Positions 15,827 through 22,764 of a stretch of 42,527 nt of DNA are shown piece after piece. The notes under the pieces were generated by a model. The model was not told the DNA's origin and made no database searches. It worked only from the letters and a program-made list of their open reading frames with translations. Where the stretch lies: positions 1-42,527 of the forward strand of contig JAFXKD010000039.1 in NCBI GenBank assembly GCA_017531925.1, written 5' to 3'. The DNA comes from Clostridia bacterium (GTDB lineage Bacteria; Bacillota; Clostridia; Oscillospirales; CAG-272). Both the position numbers and the translations under genes were made by a program. How positions within the stretch are numbered: position 1 is the first letter of the stretch; every line of letters starts with the position of its first letter.

Positions 15827-15843
15827 GCTCACTTGTTTTTTTA
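15806..15843. terminator. Bidirectional terminator
   Basis: ACAAGTGAGC/GCTCACTTGT (15812-15821 and 15827-15836) with an A-tract before and a T-tract after, so it serves both the YwaF-like gene (plus) and the convergent GH25 gene (minus). The YwaF-like stop codon lies in the loop. Confidence 0.9.
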
Positions 15844-17202
15844 TCAATATCCGTTAAAGCCGTGCTTTTTGATATGCTCGGGGTAGTCCTTAAATGCGTA
15901 GTTGATGTCGCACGCGCCTTCTACCGCGCCGCCGGAGAAGCCGTAAACGTCGCCCATATACTGCCACATTGAGTATTCCTTGCTGTATTCAAGGATCGTA
16001 GCATCGTCGGGGGATTCGAGGGGCCACTGCGCGAACCAGACGTCGTAAAGACGGAGCGTTTTTTCGGTGTGGAATACGTTGTAAAGGAGCTTGTTTCCCG
16101 TATAAAGACCGGGGTAGTAGCCAAGCTCGACCATCTCGGTTATAAAGGTGTGAGCAACGCTCATCAGCTGCTCCTCGGAGAAGGTGGAGGGCTTATAGTC
16201 CTCGTAGTCCTCTATATCGTAAAAGATGGGATATTCAAATTTTTTGCCGCTGAGCCAGTTAGCAACGCGCTTTGCGTCCGCCTTCGCCTCATCTGCATTT
16301 TCGGCAAGAGTGAAGAAGTACGCGCCAACGTCAAGTCCCGCCGCCTTTGCGCCTGCGTAGTATTCCTCAAATTTTGTGTCCTTGGTATCGTCAAAGCCGA
16401 CGCGAAGGATCACAAAATCCACGCCCGCGCGCTTGAGAGCATTGAAATCGACCTCGTAGGACCATTTTGAAAGGTCAAGTCCCCAGGCAAGCTCGCCATC
16501 GCCGTTACCCTCGGCGCCCGTGAAAATGTCGGAATAGAAAACGTAATCGCCGATATGCTCACTATCACATTTGGTGCAGGTGTAGAGCGTGTAACCGGTC
16601 CTGTCGATGTTGGGGCGGACATAGGTCTTAGTGTATGTATGACCCGTAGCCTTCGTATATGCTCCCTTGTAGGAGTAGCTGCACTCGGTGCAGGTGTAGA
16701 GCGTGTAGCCTTCCTCGTCGCAGGTGGGAGCTATTACAGTCGCCTTTTTATTGTGTCCCGTGGGCTTTACGTAATCTGTTATGTAATAATAGTCGCAATT
16801 CGCGCACTCGTGGAGAGTATATCCCTGCGCGTTGCACTCGGGTGCGATGACGCTCTCGATCTCGTCGTGTCCTGTGGGAGCGATGAAGCTGTCCTTGTAT
16901 TCCTCGTTACAAACCGAGCAGGTGTGGAGGGTGTAGCCCTCAGCTTCGCACGTGGGCGCGACCGTTTCGTTTGAATACTTATGTCCGAGTGGGGCTATGA
17001 AGTCCGCCTCGAAGGAGTAGGTGCAGCTCTTGCACTGATAAAGAGTGTATCCCTTTTCGTCGCAGGTCGGCGCGTGCTCGAATTTAAAGCAGGAATGGTG
17101 GGTGCAATCCTTTGGGATCATAAAATAGATCACCGCGCCAAGCACCGCAAGGCACACAAGGAGCGCAAGGGACAGAAGGATGGTACTTAGATGTTTTTTC
17201 AT
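15844..17202 (-). CDS. GH25 lysozyme with five Cys-rich N-terminal repeats
   Basis: A 452-residue secreted or membrane-anchored protein. A signal or anchor helix (about 5-29) is followed by five repeats with a period of 38 residues (from about 45, 83, 121, 159 and 197), each of the form PTC-x-GYTL-x2-C-x2-C with a GH before the next unit. The fifth has lost its first Cys. The C-terminal glycoside hydrolase family 25 domain (about 238-452) has GLDLSKW with Asp243, ILRVGF, GAYFF, the catalytic DIE (329-331) in FYDIED, WFAQWP and MWQYMG. GH25 enzymes cut the MurNAc-GlcNAc bond of peptidoglycan. The Cys repeats may bind metal or form disulfides. AAAGGAG supports the start. Confidence 0.92.
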   Translation of the reverse strand: MKKHLSTILLSLALLVCLAVLGAVIYFMIPKDCTHHSCFKFEHAPTCDEKGYTLYQCKSCTYSFEADFIAPLGHKYSNETVAPTCEAEGYTLHTCSVCNEEYKDSFIAPTGHDEIESVIAPECNAQGYTLHECANCDYYYITDYVKPTGHNKKATVIAPTCDEEGYTLYTCTECSYSYKGAYTKATGHTYTKTYVRPNIDRTGYTLYTCTKCDSEHIGDYVFYSDIFTGAEGNGDGELAWGLDLSKWSYEVDFNALKRAGVDFVILRVGFDDTKDTKFEEYYAGAKAAGLDVGAYFFTLAENADEAKADAKRVANWLSGKKFEYPIFYDIEDYEDYKPSTFSEEQLMSVAHTFITEMVELGYYPGLYTGNKLLYNVFHTEKTLRLYDVWFAQWPLESPDDATILEYSKEYSMWQYMGDVYGFSGGAVEGACDINYAFKDYPEHIKKHGFNGY

Positions 17203-17449
17203 ATATTTATTCTCCTTTTGAGAAGATAGTTAGCATTGTTGCCGCACGGCTTCACACTGTGTTAGCACTTGCTTTGTGCCGATGTTTTGCACTATGTTCG
17301 CACTCACCCGCGCTCCGCGCTGATGTTTTGCCTACTTTTTCAAAAGTAGGCGCCGCGCGGCGTTAGCGCAAAAAACAGCGTTTCTTTTGTTAGCTTTTCT
17401 TTGCGCTTACGGTGTCAAAGAAAAGCGGCTAAATGGTTTTGGTATGAAA
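17203..17449. other. Intergenic region with repeat remnants
   Basis: No gene. It contains the ribosome site of the GH25 gene, repeated wording cacttgctttg/gcgctgatgtttt that recurs at 21845-21870 and 32130-32150, and hairpins CCTACTTTTTCAAAAGTAGG (about 17330-17350) and cttttctttg-N-caaagaaaag (about 17393-17424). Confidence 0.55.
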
Positions 17450-17527
17450 AGTTAGTAGATTTGGACTGTTCTTTTTCGAGAAAAAAGTAGCAAAAAAGCT
17501 TTTGATCGCTTTGGATGGTAATAGCCG
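17450..17527 (+). repeat. AGTTAGT repeat element, copy 3 (short)
   Basis: AGTTAGTA at 17450, then the near-terminal tttttcgagaaaaaag hairpin and the segment agcaaaaaagcttttgatcgctt shared with 18300-18345 and 21900-21935. It runs up to the stop codon of tcdA and may provide its 3' end. Confidence 0.6.
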
Positions 17528-18250
17528 TCAATTTTGCATTTTTATCAAGTCCTTAATGACCTCGCCCGCGAGTATAAAGCCTGCGACGGGTGGGACGAAG
17601 GAGCAGGATGCGGGGGACGTTCTGCCCGTATTTCCCTTTGTCTCTGCGTTTTCAACTTGATGGAGAGCTGCGGGGATTTCCTTTGAATACACTACCTTGA
17701 GGTGCTTGATGCCCTCGCGCTTGCAATTTTGTCTTATGACCTTTGCAAGCGGGCAGACGCTCGTTTTGTGTATATCCGCGACCTCAAATGCCGTGGGGTC
17801 GAGCTTATTTCCCGTTCCCATCGAGCAGATTATGGGCGTTCCGCACGCATTTGCGCGACGGATCAGCTCCATTTTGCCCGAAACGGTATCTATGGCGTCG
17901 ATAACGTAATCGTAATTTTTAAAATCGAAGAGGTGCGCGGTCTCGGGAAGATAAAAAACGTCGAATTTATTAATCTTTACGTCGGGATTTATGGCTTTTG
18001 CGCGCGCTTCTGCAACATCAACCTTCTTTTTGCCGACGGTCTCGGTGGTTGCGATGATCTGCCTGTTGATATTTGACGTGGCAACGAGGTCGCTGTCAAT
18101 GATATCTATCTCGCCGACACCCGCACGCACGAGAGCCTCAAGCGCGTATCCGCCAACTCCTCCGATTCCAAATACCGCAACGCGGGAGCTATTCAGTTTT
18201 TTGAGTGCTTCCTTGCCGAAAAGCATTTCGTTTCTTGAGAATTTTTCCAT
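17528..18250 (-). CDS. tcdA: tRNA threonylcarbamoyladenosine dehydratase
   Basis: A 240-residue E1-like enzyme (YgdL/CsdL, TcdA) that uses ATP to cyclise the t6A modification at position 37 of ANN-decoding tRNAs to ct6A. The start SRNEMLFG with KLNSSRVAVFGIGGVGGYALEALVR gives the nucleotide-binding Rossmann loop. DSDLVATSNINRQI holds the Asp and Arg that contact ATP. KTSVCPLAKV and GRTSPASCSFVPP are the family's C-terminal motifs. The ThiF/MoeB relatives normally carry CxxC zinc pairs that are not seen here. CGGAG precedes the ATG. Confidence 0.93.
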   Translation of the reverse strand: MEKFSRNEMLFGKEALKKLNSSRVAVFGIGGVGGYALEALVRAGVGEIDIIDSDLVATSNINRQIIATTETVGKKKVDVAEARAKAINPDVKINKFDVFYLPETAHLFDFKNYDYVIDAIDTVSGKMELIRRANACGTPIICSMGTGNKLDPTAFEVADIHKTSVCPLAKVIRQNCKREGIKHLKVVYSKEIPAALHQVENAETKGNTGRTSPASCSFVPPVAGFILAGEVIKDLIKMQN

Positions 18251-18272
18251 TTGTTTGCTCCGTTGAGTAAGA

Positions 18273-18567
18273 AGTTAGTTAGAAGAAGGAAGAAATTGTA
18301 CTTTTTTCGAGAAAAAAGTACCAAAAAAGCTTTTGATCGCTTGGTTTGAGCGGATTTTACACAAATTTTCGCCCATTCGCGTGCGAATTGGCGGTTTTGA
18401 AGCTCCGATATCATCCTTACACGCGAGCGTGACGGCTGAAATCGAATCTTCAAAACTACGGAAAATCAAATCGTGGATTTGATTTTTCTAAAATTTGTTT
18501 TATTAGTGCGTAGGCGTGCAAACTCGGTGGGGGCGCACTGTGTACGTCCGCCTGAATGCTTGAGATT
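18273..18567 (+). repeat. AGTTAGT repeat element, copy 4, with a GGACGCAC-type tail
   Basis: Begins AGTTAGTT (18273-18280), then GTACTTTTTT/AAAAAAGTAC, agcttttgatcgctt, a hairpin CGCC-c-ATTCGC/GCGAAT-t-GGCG, CACG-cgag-CGTG (18420-18431), cttcaaaactac and AATCAAATC/GATTTGATT. It then runs into a decayed gggcgcactgtgtacgtcc hairpin near 18531-18549. It is homologous over its length to 21875-22110. No gene is seen. Confidence 0.75.
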
Positions 18568-19359
18568 TTATTCGTATTTTACGGTCAGATTGGGTGAATA
18601 GTTGAATGCTGTGCTTTCAGCCTCGCAGCCCTTGGGAAGTGTGAGGCTCGTGAGAGTTTGGAGCTGAGCGAACGCGTAATTTCCAACGTAGGATACGTTG
18701 CCTTTAACCGTAACGCTCGCAAGATTTGTACACTCACGGAAGGTTTCGTCGCGGATCGTGTCCACACCGGCGGGGATAGTGATGCTCTCTAAAAAGTAGC
18801 ATTTTTTGAACGCCGAGCTTCCAATATACACGACCGTACTTGGAATATTTATCTCGGTTGCTCTGCACTGATAAAACGCCTTTGAATAAATGTCAATAAG
18901 CCCCTCGGGGAGAACGATTTTGTCCGTATCAAGGCTGAACGCACTGTTTCCAATGGCAGTTACCTGCTTTCCGTTGATCGTTTTTGGAACAACGATTTCA
19001 CGCGGCACACTTTGATAAGCGAGAAAATCGGGGTCAAGACCGAGTATTCTGTAGCCGTCGTTATCGGGGTCAACATCATAGCAGAAAATATCATAAACGT
19101 AAACCTCGCCGCTCTGCGAGCCGCCGTTGCCTGCGGTGGTAGTAGTTGTTGTAGTTGTCGTTGTCGTCGTCGTAGTCGTCGTTGTGGTAGTCGTTGTCGA
19201 GGACGGCTTTCCCGTGGTCGTGGTGGTTGTGGAATTGCTTGACGGCGTGGTCTCGGACGGATCTCCGAAAAATTTGCCCACAAGGAGCGTGCCGATCAGT
19301 ATCGCGATAGCCAGAAGCACCACCAGAATTGCTATTAATAATTTGTTGTTGATTTCCAT
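18568..19359 (-). CDS. Membrane-anchored poly-Thr / BspA-type LRR surface protein
   Basis: A 263-residue protein. An N-terminal transmembrane anchor (about 8-30) is followed by Ser/Thr-rich sequence and an uninterrupted run of 21 Thr (about 58-78). A beta-rich stretch with DVDPDNDGYRILG follows. The C-terminal half is made of BspA-type leucine-rich repeats (LRR_5): ITAIGNSAF, IDIYSKAFYQC, VYIGSSAFKKC, IRDETFRECTNL and YVGNYAFAQL. Such repeats are surface ligand-binding scaffolds. The poly-Thr run is probably an extended, possibly glycosylated, spacer across the wall. I chose the ATG at 19359 because caggaggttt lies just upstream; a longer frame starts before it. Confidence 0.85.
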   Translation of the reverse strand: MEINNKLLIAILVVLLAIAILIGTLLVGKFFGDPSETTPSSNSTTTTTTGKPSSTTTTTTTTTTTTTTTTTTTTTAGNGGSQSGEVYVYDIFCYDVDPDNDGYRILGLDPDFLAYQSVPREIVVPKTINGKQVTAIGNSAFSLDTDKIVLPEGLIDIYSKAFYQCRATEINIPSTVVYIGSSAFKKCYFLESITIPAGVDTIRDETFRECTNLASVTVKGNVSYVGNYAFAQLQTLTSLTLPKGCEAESTAFNYSPNLTVKYE

Positions 19360-19376
19360 GTTAAACCTCCTGAACA

Positions 19377-19403
19377 GTTCATATATTGTGCTATTATATG
19401 AAC
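19377..19403. promoter_or_regulatory. 27-bp palindrome over the putative -10 of the LRR gene
   Basis: GTTCATATA (19377-19385), 9 bases, TATATGAAC (19395-19403). On the minus strand its 5' side contains TATAAT (19398-19393), so a bound protein would cover the promoter of the LRR gene. It sits right upstream of that gene's ribosome site. It is a candidate operator. Confidence 0.5.
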
Positions 19404-19452
19404 TAAAGAAGCAAAAATCCGTCAATTATGGCACGTAAAGGGGGATTCAATA

Positions 19453-19481
19453 TTGACTTTTTTGGGTCAATGTGCTATAAT
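19453..19481 (+). promoter_or_regulatory. Strong promoter with no gene behind it
   Basis: TTGACT (19453-19458), a 17-bp spacer and TATAAT (19476-19481). Transcription would begin near 19488 and meet a perfect terminator within about 35 bases. Confidence 0.7.
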
Positions 19482-19493
19482 TGAAACGTATTG

Positions 19494-19526
19494 GTACATA
19501 CTTTAGCACAAAGTATGTACTTTTTT
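19494..19526 (+). terminator. Terminator hairpin directly behind a promoter
   Basis: GTACATACTTT (19494-19504), loop agcac, AAAGTATGTAC (19510-19520) and TTTTTT. No reading frame fits between this and the promoter, so the pair would make an RNA of about 39 bases consisting mostly of this hairpin. Confidence 0.85.
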
Positions 19527-19560
19527 GTTGTTAAGATGTACAAATTTGGATTGGTTGGAA

Positions 19561-19938
19561 AGTTAGTTTACTTGGTAATATGTTCTTTTTCGAGAAAAAG
19601 AACCAAAAAGCTTTAAATCAGCTATCGCGGCAAGATTTCGCGCAAATTGTGTTGCGGAGCAACACGAAAAGATTTTTAAAGCATTTTAACAGGCGCTTTA
19701 AAAATCTGCAATTTGCTTGTGTAAAGTATAGCCATTACCTCTTACAAATCGGCTTCGTGCCGTGTAGCAAATTACAATTTTTCGAGGTTACGAGAAAAAT
19801 TTTCAGTACCAACTCGTTGGTACAATTTGCGCGGATCAAGTCGATTTAGCACAAACAAAATGTCTATTGGGCAAAGCTCCATTAAGCTTTTTTGCCTACT
19901 TTTTTCTCGAAAAAAGTACGGTCTAAGGTCTAACTAAT
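19561..19938 (-). repeat. Full-length AGTTAGT repeat element, copy 5 (inverted relative to copy 1)
   Basis: A reverse-complement relative of 5279-5658 over its whole length. It starts with AGTTAGTT (19561-19568) and ends with AACTAATT against the mnmG stop codon at 19939-19941. It keeps the loop (as ATTTTAACAGGC, 19683-19694) between GATTTTTAAAGC and GCTTTAAAAATC, has GTGTTGC-gga-GCAACAC (19649-19665) and GTACCAA-ctcg-TTGGTAC (19806-19823), and has near-terminal hairpins GTTCTTTTT/AAAAAGAAC and TACTTTTTT/AAAAAAGTA. 19527-19560 holds nothing I recognise. Confidence 0.8.
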
Positions 19939-21819
19939 TTAAACTAATCCAAGATAGATCATCAGCACGGAGATATCCGCGGGGGAGACACCGCTGATGC
20001 GGGATGCCTGACCGATAGTGAGGGGGCGAACGCTTGAAAGCTTCTGGACCGCCTCTATTCTGAGTCCCTTGATGGCGTGGTAATCGATGCCCTCGGGGAT
20101 CCTTTTTCCTTCGAGGCGCGCGCGCCTTTCGACCTCCGCGATCTGTCGCTTGATATAGCCCTCATATTTTATGGACACCTCTGCGGTCATTCTCACACCT
20201 CTTGGAAGTTCGGGGCGGTTTGCGTCGATCTCCGAAAGGGAATCGTAATCGAGCGTGGGGCGGCGCAAAAGCTCCGAGAGGGAGATGCCCGTCGCAACGG
20301 TCGAAAGCCCCATTTTTTCGAGGAAGGGATTTGCGATGAGAGGTGAGATATAAGTGTTCTCAAGGCGCGAGATCTCGCCGTCGGTGAGAGCCTTTTTATT
20401 TAAAAATTTCTGATATCTTTCTTCGCTTATAAGTCCTGCGCGGTAGCCGATCTCCGTAAGTCTGCGGTCCGCGTTGTCCTGACGGAGAAGGAGGCGGTAC
20501 TCCGAGCGCGAGGTCATCATTCTGTAAGGCTCGTTCGTGCCCTTGGTAACGAGATCGTCGATAAGAGTTCCGATATATCCGTCGCTGCGCTTCAATATTA
20601 TCTGCTCCTTGCCAAGCAGGGAAAGGGACGCGTTGATACCCGCGATAAGTCCCTGCGCGGCTGCCTCCTCGTAGCCGGACGTTCCGTTGAACTGTCCCGC
20701 GCCGTAAAGTCCCGATATATCCTTGTATTCAAGTGTCGCGTATAGCTGTGTGGGGTCGGAGCAATCGTATTCTATCGCATAGGCGTATCTCATTATCTGC
20801 GCGTTCTCAAAGCCCTTGAGGGAATGGAGCATCTTGTGCTGAACGGATGCGGGGAGCGATGTGGAAAAGCCCTGGATATACATCTCCTCGGTGTCCTCGC
20901 CCATCGGCTCAACGAAGAGCTGATGACGTTCCTTGTCGGCAAAGCGGACTATCTTGTCCTCGATTGAGGGGCAATATCTCGGGCCCGTGCCGTGTATCTG
21001 ACCGCCGTACATAGCGGAAAGGTGGATATTTTCCTTGATAAGCTCGTGTGTTTTTTCGTTCGTATATACTATATGGCAGGGTATCTGCTGCAAAGAGTCA
21101 AAATAATGCTCGTCCGTTTTTGCGCTGTAAGGGGTGATGATATCCTCGCCCGCCTGCTCCTCGAGAACGGAGAGGTCGATGCTATCGCGCTTAACCCTTG
21201 CGGGAGTTCCCGTTTTAAAGCGCATAAGACGAATGCCCTCGCGCTCAAGGGCTACGGAGAGTCCTCCGCTTGCGGCGAGGAGTCCGTCGGGGCCGGACGA
21301 ATAATTGCGGTCTCCGACGAAGATGCGGCTTTCAAGGTAGGTACCCGAGCAGATGATCGCGCGCTCGCACTCCCATCTTTCGCCGAGAGCGGTGACAACG
21401 GCACAGAGCTTGCGCTTGCCGTTTTCTTCTTTTACCTCAATATCGCAGATCTCAGCCTGAACAAGACGCAGATTGGGTGTATTTTCAATTAATTGCTTCA
21501 TTAAGGACTGATATTTTTTGCGATCCGCCTGTATCCTTTTTGAATGGACCGCCGCGCCCTTGCCCATATTGAGCGTGCGGCTCTGCAAGGTCACCTTGTC
21601 GGCGATCTCACCCATTTCTCCGCCGAGCGCATCTATCTCAAATACGAGATGTCCTTTTGCCGTTCCGCCGATGGACGGATTGCAGGGCATATTTCCTATT
21701 GAATCGAGGCTCATTGTGAAAAGGACGGTATCAAGTCCGAGCCTTGCCGACGCGACCGCGGCTTCAATTCCCGCGTGTCCTGCGCCTATAACTGCGATCT
21801 GTGTTTTAAGAGAGCTCAT
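19939..21819 (-). CDS. mnmG: tRNA uridine-5-carboxymethylaminomethyl modification enzyme
   Basis: MnmG (GidA), 626 residues, the FAD-dependent partner of MnmE in making cmnm5U34 on tRNA. The N-terminal FAD loop is VIGAGHAGIEAA, followed by GNMPCNPSIGGTAKGHLV, MGKGAAVHSKRIQADR, the LRPGYAIEYD-equivalent MRYAYAIEYD, the GLYGAGQFNGTSGYEEAAAQGL motif that closes the FAD domain, and TSRSEYRLLLRQDNADRRL. The C-terminal helical domain binds MnmE and tRNA. The full length is normal. AGGAGAAAAT precedes the ATG. Repeat elements lie on both sides, the downstream one touching the stop codon, and there is no ordinary terminator. Confidence 0.98.
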   Translation of the reverse strand: MSSLKTQIAVIGAGHAGIEAAVASARLGLDTVLFTMSLDSIGNMPCNPSIGGTAKGHLVFEIDALGGEMGEIADKVTLQSRTLNMGKGAAVHSKRIQADRKKYQSLMKQLIENTPNLRLVQAEICDIEVKEENGKRKLCAVVTALGERWECERAIICSGTYLESRIFVGDRNYSSGPDGLLAASGGLSVALEREGIRLMRFKTGTPARVKRDSIDLSVLEEQAGEDIITPYSAKTDEHYFDSLQQIPCHIVYTNEKTHELIKENIHLSAMYGGQIHGTGPRYCPSIEDKIVRFADKERHQLFVEPMGEDTEEMYIQGFSTSLPASVQHKMLHSLKGFENAQIMRYAYAIEYDCSDPTQLYATLEYKDISGLYGAGQFNGTSGYEEAAAQGLIAGINASLSLLGKEQIILKRSDGYIGTLIDDLVTKGTNEPYRMMTSRSEYRLLLRQDNADRRLTEIGYRAGLISEERYQKFLNKKALTDGEISRLENTYISPLIANPFLEKMGLSTVATGISLSELLRRPTLDYDSLSEIDANRPELPRGVRMTAEVSIKYEGYIKRQIAEVERRARLEGKRIPEGIDYHAIKGLRIEAVQKLSSVRPLTIGQASRISGVSPADISVLMIYLGLV

Positions 21820-21874
21820 ATTTTCTCCTGTGAATTTTAATCTGTGTTCGCACCGCGCTTTGCGCTGATAAAAA

Positions 21875-22110
21875 AGTTAGTGGATTTGGACCTACTTTTT
21901 TCGAGAAAAAAGTAGCAAAAAAGCTTTTAATCGCTTAGTTTGAGCAGATTTGACACAAATTTTCGATAAAACGCCTGCATTTTATCGGTTTTGAAGCATC
22001 AATCCCGCCCTTACGTGCGAGCACGACGGTCGGTATTGCTACTTCAAAACTACGAAAAATCAAATCGGGGATTTGATTTTTCTAAAATTTGTTTTGTGAG
22101 TGCGTAGCCG
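21875..22110 (+). repeat. AGTTAGT repeat element, copy 6
   Basis: Begins AGTTAGTG (21875). It is homologous to 18273-18510 in the same orientation, with CTACTTTTTT/AAAAAAGTAG, CGATAAAA/TTTTATCG, CGTG-cgag-CACG (22014-22025), cttcaaaactac and AATCAAATC/GATTTGATT. Where copy 4 has CACG/CGTG this copy has CGTG/CACG around the same loop. Confidence 0.75.
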
Positions 22111-22555
22111 TGGGGGTTCACACAAATTCGTAGGGGGCGACGGCATCACACGCCCCGTTACATAATTAAAGTAACTTTGCCTTTGGAAAGTCACAAAGAC
22201 TCCTTTGTAGATCCCTGCGCGCTGAAGCGCTTGGTTTTGTCCGTTCCGCTTTGCTGCACTCCCAAAACTTCGTCTCGGGCGTTGCCCTCGCTCAGGATGA
22301 CGCATAGCCGTGACGTTTGCATTTTGCATTGAGCGGACGCGCACAAGAAATAAAGGTTAATTGCCTACTTCGGCAAGAACGCGTCTTTGGTTGCGCCGGG
22401 GTTCCCCGAAGTGAGCAACGCGAGCTTTGGGGGTTCGCGGAAACGTAGTCGTGAGACTACGAGCGTTTTTCGACGGCGCGCCACTATTATTTGGGATAAC
22501 CACAAAATTCTACGCGCGGCGAGGCGTCCCTACACAAGTGAGTGAAGCTTTTATT
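22111..22555. repeat. Intergenic repeat mosaic
   Basis: No gene supported. It includes gtgcgtagccgtggg and acaaattcgtaggggg (as near 9650 and 251-260), gtaactttgcctttggaaagtcacaaag (22170-22200, inverted relative to about 190-220), an inverted version of the catcctgag module near 22290-22300, and a GC-rich gttccccgaa...gcgagctttggggg block related to about 7065-7110. Confidence 0.65.
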
Positions 22556-22758
22556 GTAAGGCGATAACCGTATAGGAAACAAACGGCTACTCTATCGGTA
22601 GCAAATTACAGATTTTCTTTGCGCCTGTTAAAATGCAAAGAAAATCGTTATGTGTTGCTTCGCAACACAATTTGCGCGGAATTTGTTTATTGAATGCTTT
22701 AAAAGGTTTTTGCGCCACTTTTTCCTCAAAAAAGTGGCAATCCACAGTCAAACTAACT
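22556..22758 (+). repeat. AGTTAGT repeat element, copy 7 (left end lost)
   Basis: Matches the right half of copy 1: GATTTTCTTTGC, the identical loop GCCTGTTAAAAT, GCAAAGAAAATC (22611-22646), GTGTTGC-ttc-GCAACAC (22652-22668), aatttgcgcgg, a near-terminal CCACTTTTT/AAAAAGTGG hairpin and a perfect AACTAACT end (22751-22758). It stops 6 bp before the stop codon of the PBP2 gene. Confidence 0.8.
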
Positions 22759-22764
22759 TAAAAA

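Noticed and set aside
19134..19200. Simple microsatellite of gtn triplets
   Set aside because: The triplets are irregular and encode an uninterrupted Thr tract in a gene on the other strand, so it is coding sequence and not a neutral simple repeat.
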